A stretch of 64,000 nt of DNA from Candidatus Gastranaerophilales bacterium (GTDB lineage Bacteria > Cyanobacteriota > Vampirovibrionia > Gastranaerophilales > Gastranaerophilaceae), in assembly GCA_944324945.1 (NCBI GenBank), contig CALUYE010000002.1, forward strand, positions 248,001 through 312,000, given 5' to 3'. The notes beneath the pieces were generated by a model. The model searched no databases. It had not been told where the DNA came from and saw only the letters and a list, made by a program, of their open reading frames with translations. A program made the translations under genes and the position numbers. Shown piece after piece: positions 44,953 through 53,039 of this stretch. Every line of letters starts with the position of its first letter. Position 1 is the first letter of the stretch.

Positions 44953-45507
44953 TTAGTCTCTTTTGCCGTATAAAATCTGTGCAGGTGTTAATTCTTCAAC
45001 AGGAGGTCTGTTTGAATAAAAAACATTATCTTCCTGCATTAAACTGCCTATTTTATAAAACATTTTTATCAATTCAGGGTGAAAATTCAGTCCGCTTTCA
45101 TTGAAAACCTGTTTTAATTTAGGACTTGCAAATTTATTGTATGCATCATCTGCAACAGCCATAAATTGCCTGATTTTTAGCGAATTTTTATCGGGAATTT
45201 CATAGTCATTATCAAACATTTTGTTGTATTCTTCTATTAACAGTTTTTGCCTTTGGCATAAGTCATTTTGATATTTTTCATCCTGTTTTTTAGACATTTG
45301 ATAGGCAATATCCAAAAGAAGTTCGACGGATTCCTGTGATAAGTTTAGTTTTTTAGCTATCGGATGAAATTTAGCTAAAAGTTCTTCATCAAGCGAAAAA
45401 TCAGACAAATTTGAAAATTTTGAATAATCATAAGGGCAATCCGGTTTGCCGTTGTCATAAAGCGCATAAGTGCTTTGATTTAACTTAAAATTTTGATTTT
45501 CTTGCAT
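44953..45507 (-). CDS. scaffold-like protein upstream of capsid
   Basis: A 184-residue, strongly helical, acidic/Lys-rich protein with an FHPIAKKLNLSQESVELLLDIA segment about residues 48-69, which is the pattern of podovirus scaffold or capsid-assembly proteins. It lies immediately before the capsid gene, the usual scaffold position. C-terminal VEELTPAQILYGKRD. Function inferred from position. Confidence 0.55.
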   Translation of the reverse strand: MQENQNFKLNQSTYALYDNGKPDCPYDYSKFSNLSDFSLDEELLAKFHPIAKKLNLSQESVELLLDIAYQMSKKQDEKYQNDLCQRQKLLIEEYNKMFDNDYEIPDKNSLKIRQFMAVADDAYNKFASPKLKQVFNESGLNFHPELIKMFYKIGSLMQEDNVFYSNRPPVEELTPAQILYGKRD

Positions 45508-45523
45508 AATTATCCTTTCTGTG

Positions 45524-45532
45524 TGATATAAT
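45524..45532 (+). promoter_or_regulatory. extended -10 promoter of the phage-borne cargo gene
   Basis: TGATATAAT on the plus strand within an otherwise minus-strand phage row; the -35 is weak (TTGCAT 45502-45507, 19-base spacer). It is followed by GGAGGAG (45542-45548) nine bases before the ATG. Confidence 0.6.
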
Positions 45533-45557
45533 TTAGTATGTGGAGGAGAAAATAAAC

Positions 45558-45980
45558 ATGAAAAAATTACTTCTTTTTAGTTTTTTAGCTATACTAACAA
45601 CACTTATTTACAGCACTGTTAATGCTCAAATATCATTTTCAGATGCCTTAAAAACCTGTGAACCTTATACAAAACAAGGCAGTATTGAAAAAAACGATGA
45701 AGTTTTTAATCTTTTAATAACGCTTGAAAAATCCAGAAACAATAAATGCACCTACAAAGAAAAAATATATCAAGACAACAGCTATCAGCTCTTGACATGT
45801 AACTTTGAACCAAGCCAGCTTGCATTTATGTCAAAATCCATGAAAAAATTCAGCGAAGTATTTTACAAGCAAATAATAGAAAATCCGATATTTGAAGCTA
45901 AGATGACAACTAACGGTGAAGTATTTCAAAAATATTTAGCAAACCCTAAATATTGTGAAATTACTCACTCAAGGAGGTAA
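45558..45980 (+). CDS. secreted cargo (moron) protein in phage module
   Basis: A 140-residue protein with a signal peptide (KKLLLFSFLAILTTLIYS, ending VNA), on the strand opposite to all other phage genes. The mature part has four cysteines (LKTCEPY, NNKCTYKE, LLTCNF, KYCEI) that could make two disulfides, and a helical middle. It has its own extended -10 promoter and strong ribosome binding site, and its 3' end overlaps the convergent phage gene by 20 bases. This is the usual make-up of a moron gene expressed in the lysogen. Function unknown; Phe/Lys/Asn-rich composition is like host secreted proteins. Confidence 0.75.
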   Translation: MKKLLLFSFLAILTTLIYSTVNAQISFSDALKTCEPYTKQGSIEKNDEVFNLLITLEKSRNNKCTYKEKIYQDNSYQLLTCNFEPSQLAFMSKSMKKFSEVFYKQIIENPIFEAKMTTNGEVFQKYLANPKYCEITHSRR

Positions 45981-46905
45981 GTTTTTTCCTGTAATATTTA
46001 TAATCCTGCTTTTTGTCGGAATTATCTTTATAAAGTTCCATTCTTCTTTTTACAAGAAGAATTTTGTCATCTTCCGTTATTTTTTTATTTGTTCTATAAA
46101 AGTTATCAAAATCCCTTAATAGAAGTTTTATAAATTCATATTTGTTGTTATCTGTTTTTAAATTCAAAAGCGAAATCGCACAATTAATTAAATCAATTTC
46201 ATCATCTTTTATATTTTTCTCGCTTGAAGAGGATTTTATTTTTAGAGAATTAAAATATGTTAAATCTTCCGTACTTATCCCATCAAGAGTCGTTTGAAAG
46301 TCGATTGACATGAAATTATCATAATTTTTGCGATACATATTAAAAAGTTTTAAAAACATTGAAGGGTTTGTTTTATTTGTGCGATTTTTCGGTATAAAAT
46401 CCGAAAACGAAGAATTAAGAGCGTCTTTAAAATCTTTATTGAAATTTTCAACAAGTAAATTCTTATCTTTATTATCCAGCCCCGAAATACCGCAAAACCA
46501 GCCTATTGCACTTAGCGCTCTATTGTATGCCGTATCTAAATTTTTGGAATTATCTTTGTTTAATCCCGCATAAAACAAAACATTTTGAATTAAATCTTCA
46601 AATACATCCTGCGCCCAGACTTTTACTTCCTCAAGATAGTGTTTTTTTAATTCTTCAACAAATTCCTGTTTTTTATTATCAATTATTGCACCCAATTGCG
46701 CACAATCAATATTTTGGGATATTTTTGATATTTCCGCGTCAAATTTTTCAATATACGAACAAAAATCATTTACCGCATTTTTAGAATGCAGATTTATATA
46801 ACCGTTTTTAGACGAATATAATAAATCATAAAAAGCACTATCAAGGTTATTGATAAATTCAAGATAACTTATGCTTTTGACGCAATTTTGAATTGTATTA
46901 TTCAT
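45961..46905 (-). CDS. phage protein of unknown function between portal and scaffold
   Basis: A 314-residue helical, Asn/Lys/Asp-rich protein without signal peptide. It begins MNNTIQNCVKSISYLEFI and has long amphipathic stretches. The position between head-tail connector and scaffold suggests a head assembly or internal protein. The last 20 bases overlap the convergent cargo gene. I do not recognise it. Confidence 0.6.
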   Translation of the reverse strand: MNNTIQNCVKSISYLEFINNLDSAFYDLLYSSKNGYINLHSKNAVNDFCSYIEKFDAEISKISQNIDCAQLGAIIDNKKQEFVEELKKHYLEEVKVWAQDVFEDLIQNVLFYAGLNKDNSKNLDTAYNRALSAIGWFCGISGLDNKDKNLLVENFNKDFKDALNSSFSDFIPKNRTNKTNPSMFLKLFNMYRKNYDNFMSIDFQTTLDGISTEDLTYFNSLKIKSSSSEKNIKDDEIDLINCAISLLNLKTDNNKYEFIKLLLRDFDNFYRTNKKITEDDKILLVKRRMELYKDNSDKKQDYKYYRKKLTSLSE

Positions 46906-46914
46906 ATCAGCTCC

Positions 46915-48549
46915 TTAAACCACACCGAATCTTGCAAGCAGGTCAGATCCGTAAGAATCTATTCCTCCCATATTTTGAATTATCTGGCTTCCTTCTTTCA
47001 AAGTCTGCATTTGAACCTGCTGATTTGTTTGGGTGTTTAGTTCCTGCCTTACTTTATCCATTTCCGTTTTTGAGATCATGTGATTGGGGTTAATATTTGC
47101 ATAAGATGCATAATCTTCAATTATATTTTCGGTATTTAATTTTGATTTCAAGACAGGATCAATTGAATTAGCAATATTTGAAACAAATGTTGTAAAACGC
47201 TCAATGCTTGAAATATTTGCTATTTTTTGAGCTTGCGCCAGACTCGATACAAATTCAATATTTAGGTCTCTGTTTTGATACTGTTTTTTAGGTGCTTCAA
47301 GGATTCCTGTTCTTAATTCTTCATCGTAAACCCAGTTTAGAATTTGTCTTAGTGCACTATGGATTTGCTCTAAAAGAGGAGATAATAAGACCATTTTTTC
47401 TTCTTTTAATTCATTAACCTCGGTTGCCGTTCTTCCTCTTGTTGCGGTTGATAAAATCATTGCAAATAAATCATTATAAAAATGTTCTTTAATTGCATTT
47501 TTTAATTCGTCTTTTTCCTGCTTTAATTCAAGAATTCTAGGGTTAACTTCATAAACAGGACTTATTCCTCTGCCGTTTTCATCTTCTTCAATATAAGCAC
47601 CCGGGATATCGGCTAATTTTTTATTCTTTAAAGTTGCAGGGCCTTTGTATGTCGGACAGACAATTTTTTTGACCGCTTTTGCATACTCTTTTACCATTGT
47701 CATTAGTTGCTTGACATCAGCAAGCGCATTAATCCCAGGGGAATCTTGAGGATAGTCAATATCTGAAGAAAAACCCGATTCAAAAACAACATAAGGAAAT
47801 TTATCAAAACCTTTAACGGATAAAAATTCGCTTTTATTGTTTAAAATCACAACAGATACATATTTTGCGTATTTTGACAAAAATCTTTTTGGTTTATAGA
47901 ATTTATTTTCTTCAACAAAATGCATCACTTCATAAAGCTTTTGGGGATTATTTTTAGATGCTTCAAGTATCTCAATATCATCAATATTAGGATAATTTTG
48001 CACTAAATTCTTAGCACTTTCCATATATACCCTGCAAAAAGTGTCAATTCTGCCTTTTGAATTTTTTGCATAATAATATGAGCCGATTGGCAAAACCTTA
48101 AAATTAACAATATTATCATAATCCGCTTCAAGCCCGACGGCACTAAACCCAAAGACACCGAGCTGTTTATAGACTTCAGGCAGAATCTGATAAAAATTAG
48201 AACCATAAAGAATTTGCCTTGTTAATTCTTCCTGTTTATGACACCAGGTTTTTAAATAATAATCATTGGCAAGATTTACATTATCAAATGAAGTTTTAAA
48301 CCAGCGGTTTGTAGGGCTTGTTGCCCCGCTCATCATCCCTGACGAAAAATTTCGAAGCGCAATTAAAGGTGTTGAATCAATTATTTTTCTGTTTTTAACC
48401 AAAGGACGTCTTGCATTCCTTGCAATAAAATTCACACTTCTCGGGGAAAAATAATCCGCAAGCTCCTGCAGGTCAGGTTTAATAATGTTAAAAATCTCCT
48501 CCAACTGCTTTTTTCTTTTTTGAAAATAATCAACCGTATAAAATGTCAT
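46915..48549 (-). CDS. podovirus portal (head-tail connector) protein
   Basis: A 544-residue protein with the head-to-tail connector pattern of T7/P22-like podoviruses: LADYFSPRSVNF, STPLIALRNFSSGMMSGATSPTNRWFK (about residues 58-84), VFGFSAVGLEADYDN, TYKGPATLKNKKLADIPGAYI and ATRGRTATEVNELKEEKM. C-terminal Gln/Thr-rich helix. It forms the dodecameric vertex for DNA packaging. Normal length for the family. Confidence 0.9.
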   Translation of the reverse strand: MTFYTVDYFQKRKKQLEEIFNIIKPDLQELADYFSPRSVNFIARNARRPLVKNRKIIDSTPLIALRNFSSGMMSGATSPTNRWFKTSFDNVNLANDYYLKTWCHKQEELTRQILYGSNFYQILPEVYKQLGVFGFSAVGLEADYDNIVNFKVLPIGSYYYAKNSKGRIDTFCRVYMESAKNLVQNYPNIDDIEILEASKNNPQKLYEVMHFVEENKFYKPKRFLSKYAKYVSVVILNNKSEFLSVKGFDKFPYVVFESGFSSDIDYPQDSPGINALADVKQLMTMVKEYAKAVKKIVCPTYKGPATLKNKKLADIPGAYIEEDENGRGISPVYEVNPRILELKQEKDELKNAIKEHFYNDLFAMILSTATRGRTATEVNELKEEKMVLLSPLLEQIHSALRQILNWVYDEELRTGILEAPKKQYQNRDLNIEFVSSLAQAQKIANISSIERFTTFVSNIANSIDPVLKSKLNTENIIEDYASYANINPNHMISKTEMDKVRQELNTQTNQQVQMQTLKEGSQIIQNMGGIDSYGSDLLARFGVV

Positions 48550-48550
48550 T

Positions 48551-48745
48551 TTATTCTCCTAAAAGAGTGTTTTTCTCTGTATTTGCCATATCGGTTAAAC
48601 CGTACGCCGTTGTTCTTACATTTTGTTGATAGCCTCGGTTAGCGTTTGTATTTATTGAATTTTTAGTAAGACTTGCATCTGCCTGTTTTCTTATAACTTC
48701 AGGCTCTTCAACGACCTTCGGGCTTGAACTTTTTACAAAACACAT
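48551..48745 (-). CDS. small phage protein (64 aa) between terminase and portal
   Basis: A 64-residue protein: MCFVKSSSPKVVEEPE, then ADASLTKNSI and an ending NTLLGE. Such short proteins with an N-terminal Cys-containing tip and a C-terminal TLLG are common next to podovirus portal genes; role unknown. A good ribosome binding site (AAAGGAG) precedes the ATG, supporting it as real. Confidence 0.6.
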   Translation of the reverse strand: MCFVKSSSPKVVEEPEVIRKQADASLTKNSINTNANRGYQQNVRTTAYGLTDMANTEKNTLLGE

Positions 48746-48761
48746 AATTTTCTCCTTTCAG

Positions 48762-50090
48762 TTAGTCAAACGGCTCAAATTCGCTTTCAACAAAGCCGTT
48801 CACATCATTATCACATTCATGTACAACATTTGAACAATAATTTATTGCATATATAGCCATCATTAAGCAATCAGCAAAATCAGGGCTTTCATTGTGCAAT
48901 CTTCTTATATCTTTCTTATCCTGAATTGCAATTAAACCGTTTGGTTTAAATACTTTTTTAATATATTCCAATTGTCTTATTGTATTTTTATCCGTTAATT
49001 TTAAATACTGCTTTTCTAAAAATTCCCTTAAAGCTAAATACCCGTCTGCTCTTGCATTCAGCGCATATTTTGAAATCGGACGTTTTGCCGCCCTAAAACC
49101 TATTGCATTATTGATTATTTTTTGAATACTTACCCATATAGGATATCCAAGCCCGTCCGCATCCATAATCAAAACACTCGGTGTCCAATTTGAATAAAGA
49201 CTTATAATTTTTCCTTGTGTAATATCGGTATCCGATTCAGACCAACAAACCGTACTTTTTTCAAGCCAAACATTTTGATTTTGACGCACCAACAACTTTG
49301 CAACACATAAATCTGCCCCCGAAGCAGATAAATCAACACTCATAACCGAAGAAAAATAGTTTGAATCTTTTTCGTATTCAAGATTTATCGAATTATCCAG
49401 AATCGAAGACGAAATTAAATATTCATTATTATTAGCCAAAGGATACCCCAGCCATATATGATTATAATCGTTAATGTTGGTCTGTTTTGAAATTTGAGCT
49501 TCGTTTAATATTTTTTTATCTACGTAAGGATTATCAAAATAACAGACATTAATATGAAGACAATCGTCTCTTTTAGAACAAAAGTTATAAACCGCATCAA
49601 AGCGCGTAAAGCGATTCATGGTAAAAATAATTACCGAGTTTTTCTTTCTTATTGTAGGAACAATTATATCAAGCGTTGTCTTTGTAATTGATTGAGCTTC
49701 ATCAATCCATAAAATATCGACACCTTCAAGCCCTTTTATATTAACGCTGCCCTGCTCTCTAAAACCTTTAAAGAAAATTTTTGAATCACTGCTTTTATTG
49801 GTAAGCGAATCTCTTTTAATATCGTAAACAAGATTATAATCGTTAATTAAATCCAAAAATACCGTTTTAACCGATTCATTAATTGAATTTTGAATTTCGC
49901 GCCCGCAACATATTCTCACATGGCGCATTTGAGCAATATAGAGCAAAAACCTTGCAACACTTTGTGTTTTTCCTGAAGCCCTTCCGCCTTCCAAAAGGAA
50001 ATAACCGTAATCATTAAATTTATAAATAAAAGGGAATAATTTAGGGGGAATATTTAAAATCTCGGGTATCGTTAAAAATTTCATTCTCAA
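48762..50090 (-). CDS. terL: phage terminase large subunit
   Basis: A 442-residue packaging motor. ATPase: Walker A GGRASGKTQSVARF (about residues 35-48), Walker B DILWIDEAQS, coupling motif IIFTMNRFT. Nuclease: SVDLSASGAD (first Asp), LIMDADGLGYP (second), SPDFADCLMMAI (third, near C-terminus). The ATG overlaps the stop of the preceding gene (ATGA). Length is normal for PBSX/podovirus-type enzymes. Confidence 0.94.
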   Translation of the reverse strand: MRMKFLTIPEILNIPPKLFPFIYKFNDYGYFLLEGGRASGKTQSVARFLLYIAQMRHVRICCGREIQNSINESVKTVFLDLINDYNLVYDIKRDSLTNKSSDSKIFFKGFREQGSVNIKGLEGVDILWIDEAQSITKTTLDIIVPTIRKKNSVIIFTMNRFTRFDAVYNFCSKRDDCLHINVCYFDNPYVDKKILNEAQISKQTNINDYNHIWLGYPLANNNEYLISSSILDNSINLEYEKDSNYFSSVMSVDLSASGADLCVAKLLVRQNQNVWLEKSTVCWSESDTDITQGKIISLYSNWTPSVLIMDADGLGYPIWVSIQKIINNAIGFRAAKRPISKYALNARADGYLALREFLEKQYLKLTDKNTIRQLEYIKKVFKPNGLIAIQDKKDIRRLHNESPDFADCLMMAIYAINYCSNVVHECDNDVNGFVESEFEPFD

Positions 50091-50401
50091 TAATCAAAAT
50101 CTTCTCCGATATTTAGTTTCAACTGTTGACCATCGATTGTAATTTCTCCCATTTTTACAACCGTCCCTATTTCCAAATTGGAATGAGAATATAAATTAGC
50201 AATCTTTGCTTTGTTTTCGGCCGCTCTTATGGCAGCCGAAATATTAGGATTTCCGTTTTTATCAAAACAATTAAGAGCAATATTTTTTAATTCATCAAAC
50301 TCTTTTATGGCATCATCAATCGTATAGGCTAAATTTTTATCTTGCGAAAGTTTTATATTTTCTTTTGTTTTATAGGAAAGTTTTGATTTTACATCAGTCA
50401 T
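50087..50401 (-). CDS. terminase small subunit candidate
   Basis: A 104-residue protein directly upstream of and overlapping the large subunit. Helical middle (DDAIKEFDELKNIALNCFD and NISAAIRAAENKAKIANLYS) followed by a beta C-terminus (MGEITIDGQQLKLNIGE). Position and helical DNA-binding-like shape suggest the small subunit; no specific motif supports it. Confidence 0.5.
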   Translation of the reverse strand: MTDVKSKLSYKTKENIKLSQDKNLAYTIDDAIKEFDELKNIALNCFDKNGNPNISAAIRAAENKAKIANLYSHSNLEIGTVVKMGEITIDGQQLKLNIGEDFDY

Positions 50402-50777
50402 TTTCTAATTTTTTAACCAGAATTTCATTACCCCAAAAATCGCAGGCATACTGTTCGATTGCAACAATTCTTCCGTTTCTTTTTATTTCTTTATTTTTAC
50501 CGTACTTAAATCCAAAAGGCATTTTTTGTTTTGTTTTAAATCTCAGCATAGTTGAAGTAATATCTTTTTTAAATTTTTCTTTAATTCTTAAAGCTCCGCC
50601 TGAATAGAAATATTGCTCGTAAAAATTACCGCTTTTGATTTCACAGTATGAATACAAGGCCATTTTTTTCCCGCATATCGGGCAATCTGCTATATACAAG
50701 CGTCTGTTTTTACATTCATCGGTGTCTAAAAGATACCAGATGTCTTGCGCTGAAAAAACACTGTTGCAATGACGCAC
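50394..50777 (-). CDS. zinc-ribbon protein, first gene of phage row
   Basis: A 128-residue protein with a CX2C motif in ADCPICGKKMALYS and basic stretches (RFKTKQKMPFGFKYGKNKE). Probably binds nucleic acid. The start is set at GTG 50777, because GGAGGT lies six bases before it; the 50816 frame begins with an unsupported TTG. No similarity to integrase or repressor was seen. It overlaps the next gene by 8 bases. Confidence 0.6.
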   Translation of the reverse strand: MRHCNSVFSAQDIWYLLDTDECKNRRLYIADCPICGKKMALYSYCEIKSGNFYEQYFYSGGALRIKEKFKKDITSTMLRFKTKQKMPFGFKYGKNKEIKRNGRIVAIEQYACDFWGNEILVKKLEND

Positions 50778-50947
50778 AACACTACCTCCATTATTCTCGT
50801 CAGCCTCGTTTCTCAATCCAAAAAATTAAAAGGATGATACAAATTTGAATTGTCCGAAAATTACTTTATCAAAATACCATATTTTTTTAAAAAAAGCTCG
50901 TTTTTAGGCAAAATTTAAGACACTTGTCCAAAAAATCTCGTTTTTTC

Positions 50948-50976
50948 TTGCAAAATTTTTTTATTTATTCTATAAT
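50948..50976 (+). promoter_or_regulatory. promoter of tRNA-His
   Basis: TTGCAA (50948-50953), 17 bases, TATAAT (50971-50976): near consensus, 27 bases before the tRNA. Confidence 0.8.
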
Positions 50977-51002
50977 GACTAAGCGCATAAAGTCGCTAAC
51001 AT

Positions 51003-51079
51003 GGCGGGTATCGCCAAGTGGTTAAGGCCCCGGATTGTGGTTCCGGTATTCGTGGGTTCGACCCCCACTACCCGCCCCA
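51003..51079 (+). tRNA. tRNA-His (anticodon GUG)
   Basis: Extra 5' G (51003, position -1) opposite discriminator C (51076), as is diagnostic for tRNA-His. Acceptor GCGGGTA/TACCCGC, anticodon arm CCGGA-TTGTGGT-TCCGG with GTG, T arm GTGGG-TTCGACC-CCCAC. CCA is encoded (51077-51079), unlike in the tRNA-Leu of this window. Confidence 0.96.
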
Positions 51080-51082
51080 TTT

Positions 51083-51111
51083 AAAAAAAGACCCTTTAAG
51101 GGTCTTTTTTT
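51083..51111. terminator. bidirectional terminator between tRNA-His and radical SAM gene
   Basis: A near-perfect palindrome (AAAAAAAGACCCTT and complement) with T/A tracts. The stop codon of the minus-strand radical SAM gene falls inside it. Confidence 0.8.
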
Positions 51112-52001
51112 AAATCATACCATTCTGATAGTTCTTTTTTGGATGGTTGCCAGGTGGCCAGTTGTTTGCCGTAGTGGCAGTATCTGCAAAAGACTCTGTC
51201 TTTTAATAAAAAGTCCACAACTTCACTGTGCTTTTTTACTTTGTGTATATCAAGATAATCATCTTTTGTCAGTTTAAAGGCATAGTTCTTGAAATAATTA
51301 TTAAAAAATTTAATTCCGCTTATTACGCAGCAAGGGTACAGTATTCCGTTATCAAGCTGTGCGCAGCCTATATTTAAAATACACTTTTTAAAACGATATA
51401 CATCATTTTTGCTATAGTTTTTATTTAAATTCATTTTTATAAACTTATTTTTTGCATCAAAATCATAAGTTATAATTTTGATATTGTATTTTGCTTTAAT
51501 ATCAGAAATTTCCGAGTCTTTCGGATAATTATCGCTTAATCTGTATTGACTGCATTCAATATAAAAATCATTTTCGATACATGATTTAAAAAAGTTCTGT
51601 TTCTTTTCTTTTAACAAAATACCGTTTGTAAGCAATCGTTTTTTAACGGTTGGAAAATATTTATTTGTTATAAACATTAATTTTTCGATATTTTTATGCA
51701 AAAGAGGTTCTCCGCCAAGCAAAGTAATTTTTGTAACGGAATCATTTGATATTTTTTTTAATTGCGCTAAATCTCTTTCAAAAACCTCAACGGGCATTTC
51801 ATACTTCGGTGCAATCGGAGAAAAATGATTACAGTATGCACAATTTAAATTACAATGATAGCAAACAGGTATTGCAATATGCCCTGTTGGCCATTTTTTA
51901 TCATTTTTATCATCTTTTTGAGTGTAAGAATTTTTGCTGCATGCGCAGCTGAAACAAACACCTGCACTAAATAGATATTTTAAAAAATCGCGTCTTTCCA
52001 T
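51096..52001 (-). CDS. Tat-signal radical SAM protein, paralog 1
   Basis: A 301-residue protein. The N-terminus ERRDFLKYLFSAG is a twin-arginine-type signal followed by a short Cys-rich hydrophobic segment (VCFSCACS) that could carry a lipobox. The radical SAM core starts about residue 46: CYHCNLNCAYCNHFSPIAPKY (CX3CX2C), LLGGEPLLHK and LLTNGILLK. C-terminal cysteines KKCILNIGCAQL, LYPCCVI and FCRYCHYG could hold an auxiliary cluster; end signature TWQPSKKELSEWYDL. It shares MPVEVFERDLAQLKKIS with the 53040 gene. Second gene of the minus pair. Substrate unknown. Confidence 0.85.
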   Translation of the reverse strand: MERRDFLKYLFSAGVCFSCACSKNSYTQKDDKNDKKWPTGHIAIPVCYHCNLNCAYCNHFSPIAPKYEMPVEVFERDLAQLKKISNDSVTKITLLGGEPLLHKNIEKLMFITNKYFPTVKKRLLTNGILLKEKKQNFFKSCIENDFYIECSQYRLSDNYPKDSEISDIKAKYNIKIITYDFDAKNKFIKMNLNKNYSKNDVYRFKKCILNIGCAQLDNGILYPCCVISGIKFFNNYFKNYAFKLTKDDYLDIHKVKKHSEVVDFLLKDRVFCRYCHYGKQLATWQPSKKELSEWYDLKKDP

Positions 52002-52010
52002 TATTATTGC

Positions 52011-52904
52011 CTAAATATCGTACCACTCGGACAATTCGCCTTTTGACAGCCTCCAGGGGGCACTTTCTTTAGCATAGTTACAATATCTGCAAAATTCTTT
52101 ATCGGTTTTAAAATATTCATTAATTTCATCAACCGATGAAATTTTATGGATATCTAAATAATCACCTTCTTTTATTGGAATTGCATAGTCTTTAAAATGG
52201 TTGTTAAAAAACCTGATATTACTCATAACACAGCAGGGATACAAAAGCCCCTGGTCAAGCTGGGCGCATTTTACGTGCATTACACAATTTTTAAGGTTAT
52301 TCTCACTTCCTTTTTTAGGATTTTGCGTTAAATTTGTCTTGTTAAAATTAAATTTTGCGTATTTTGAAGTTGAAATTTTTACCCCGTATTTATCTTTTAG
52401 TGCTTGTACTTCTTCTCTTGTGGGACAATCTTTATGAAGAGAATATAGTGTACATTTTATTCTTACACTGTTATCCCTGCAAACCCTCCAAAAATCATCA
52501 TCCATATCTTTTAAAAGCAAGCCGTTTGTTGTTATTCTTTTTTCGGAATCGGGAAAATATTTGCTTAAAATTTTAACAAATTCCGTAATTTCTTTATGCA
52601 TTAAGGGTTCGCCCCCGACAAGCACCATTTCCCTGATACTTCCTTTTGTTAGTTTATGAAGCTGCTTTAAATCTCTTACAAAAATCTCTTTTGGAAGCTC
52701 GTATTTAGGAGAAATTGGTGAATAATGGTTACAATATGCACAATTTAGATTGCAGTGATAGCAAATTGGAATGCCTATATGATCGATTTTATAATTTAGA
52801 GCAGTATTATTGGAACTTATTTCACTATTTTCAATTGAATTACAAGCACAACATGCGCAAGCTCCCACAGCTAAAAAATATTTTAAAAAATCGCGTCTTT
52901 CCAT
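52011..52904 (-). CDS. Tat-signal radical SAM protein, paralog 2
   Basis: A 297-residue paralog. Signal: ERRDFLKYFLAVGACACCACN, twin arginine plus five Cys within or near the hydrophobic segment. Core CYHCNLNCAYCNHYSPISPKY, LVGGEPLMHK. RITTNGLLLKDMDDDF is identical to the 53040 gene over a longer stretch. C-terminal CVMHVKCAQL, LYPCCVM, FCRYCNYA and APWRLSKGELSEWYDI. Precedes paralog 1 by 9 bases and diverges from the plus-strand trio across a 135-bp intergenic region. A promoter pair TTGTAC/TATCAT is possible on the minus strand. Confidence 0.85.
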   Translation of the reverse strand: MERRDFLKYFLAVGACACCACNSIENSEISSNNTALNYKIDHIGIPICYHCNLNCAYCNHYSPISPKYELPKEIFVRDLKQLHKLTKGSIREMVLVGGEPLMHKEITEFVKILSKYFPDSEKRITTNGLLLKDMDDDFWRVCRDNSVRIKCTLYSLHKDCPTREEVQALKDKYGVKISTSKYAKFNFNKTNLTQNPKKGSENNLKNCVMHVKCAQLDQGLLYPCCVMSNIRFFNNHFKDYAIPIKEGDYLDIHKISSVDEINEYFKTDKEFCRYCNYAKESAPWRLSKGELSEWYDI

Positions 52905-52970
52905 TTATATATCCAAGTTAACTTTATATAATGATAGCATATTAATTTTTAAAAGTACAATTAAACACAT

Positions 52971-52999
52971 TTGACATATAAAAAACGGTATTTTAAAAT
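52971..52999 (+). promoter_or_regulatory. promoter of plus-strand radical SAM trio
   Basis: TTGACA (52971-52976), 17 bases, TAAAAT (52994-52999), leaving a leader of about 35 bases with a weak CGGAAAA site before ATG 53040. Confidence 0.6.
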
Positions 53000-53039
53000 T
53001 TTATTATAAATTTTACTGTTATTAAATATCGGAAAATCA

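Larger units (their letters stand above)
37006..50816 (-). mobile_element. podovirus-like structural/lysis module (prophage or remnant)
   Basis: A nearly gapless row on the minus strand: zinc-ribbon protein, small terminase candidate, large terminase, small protein, head-tail connector, unknown, scaffold candidate, capsid, decoration protein, internal protein, tail tubular A, tail tubular B, GNAT-like internal protein, fibre, two unknowns, holin-like, endolysin. This is the T7/P22-type podovirus late order. No integrase, repressor, DNA polymerase, RNA polymerase or att direct repeat was found within 37-51 kb. Right-hand limit is taken just before the tRNA-His promoter. Confidence 0.85.

Noticed and set aside
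37006-51079. tRNA-His as attachment site of the phage module
   Set aside because: The phage genes lie on the 5' side of the tRNA behind its promoter, while integration into tRNA genes normally uses the 3' part. No copy of the tRNA 3' end was found near 36.9-37.0 kb.
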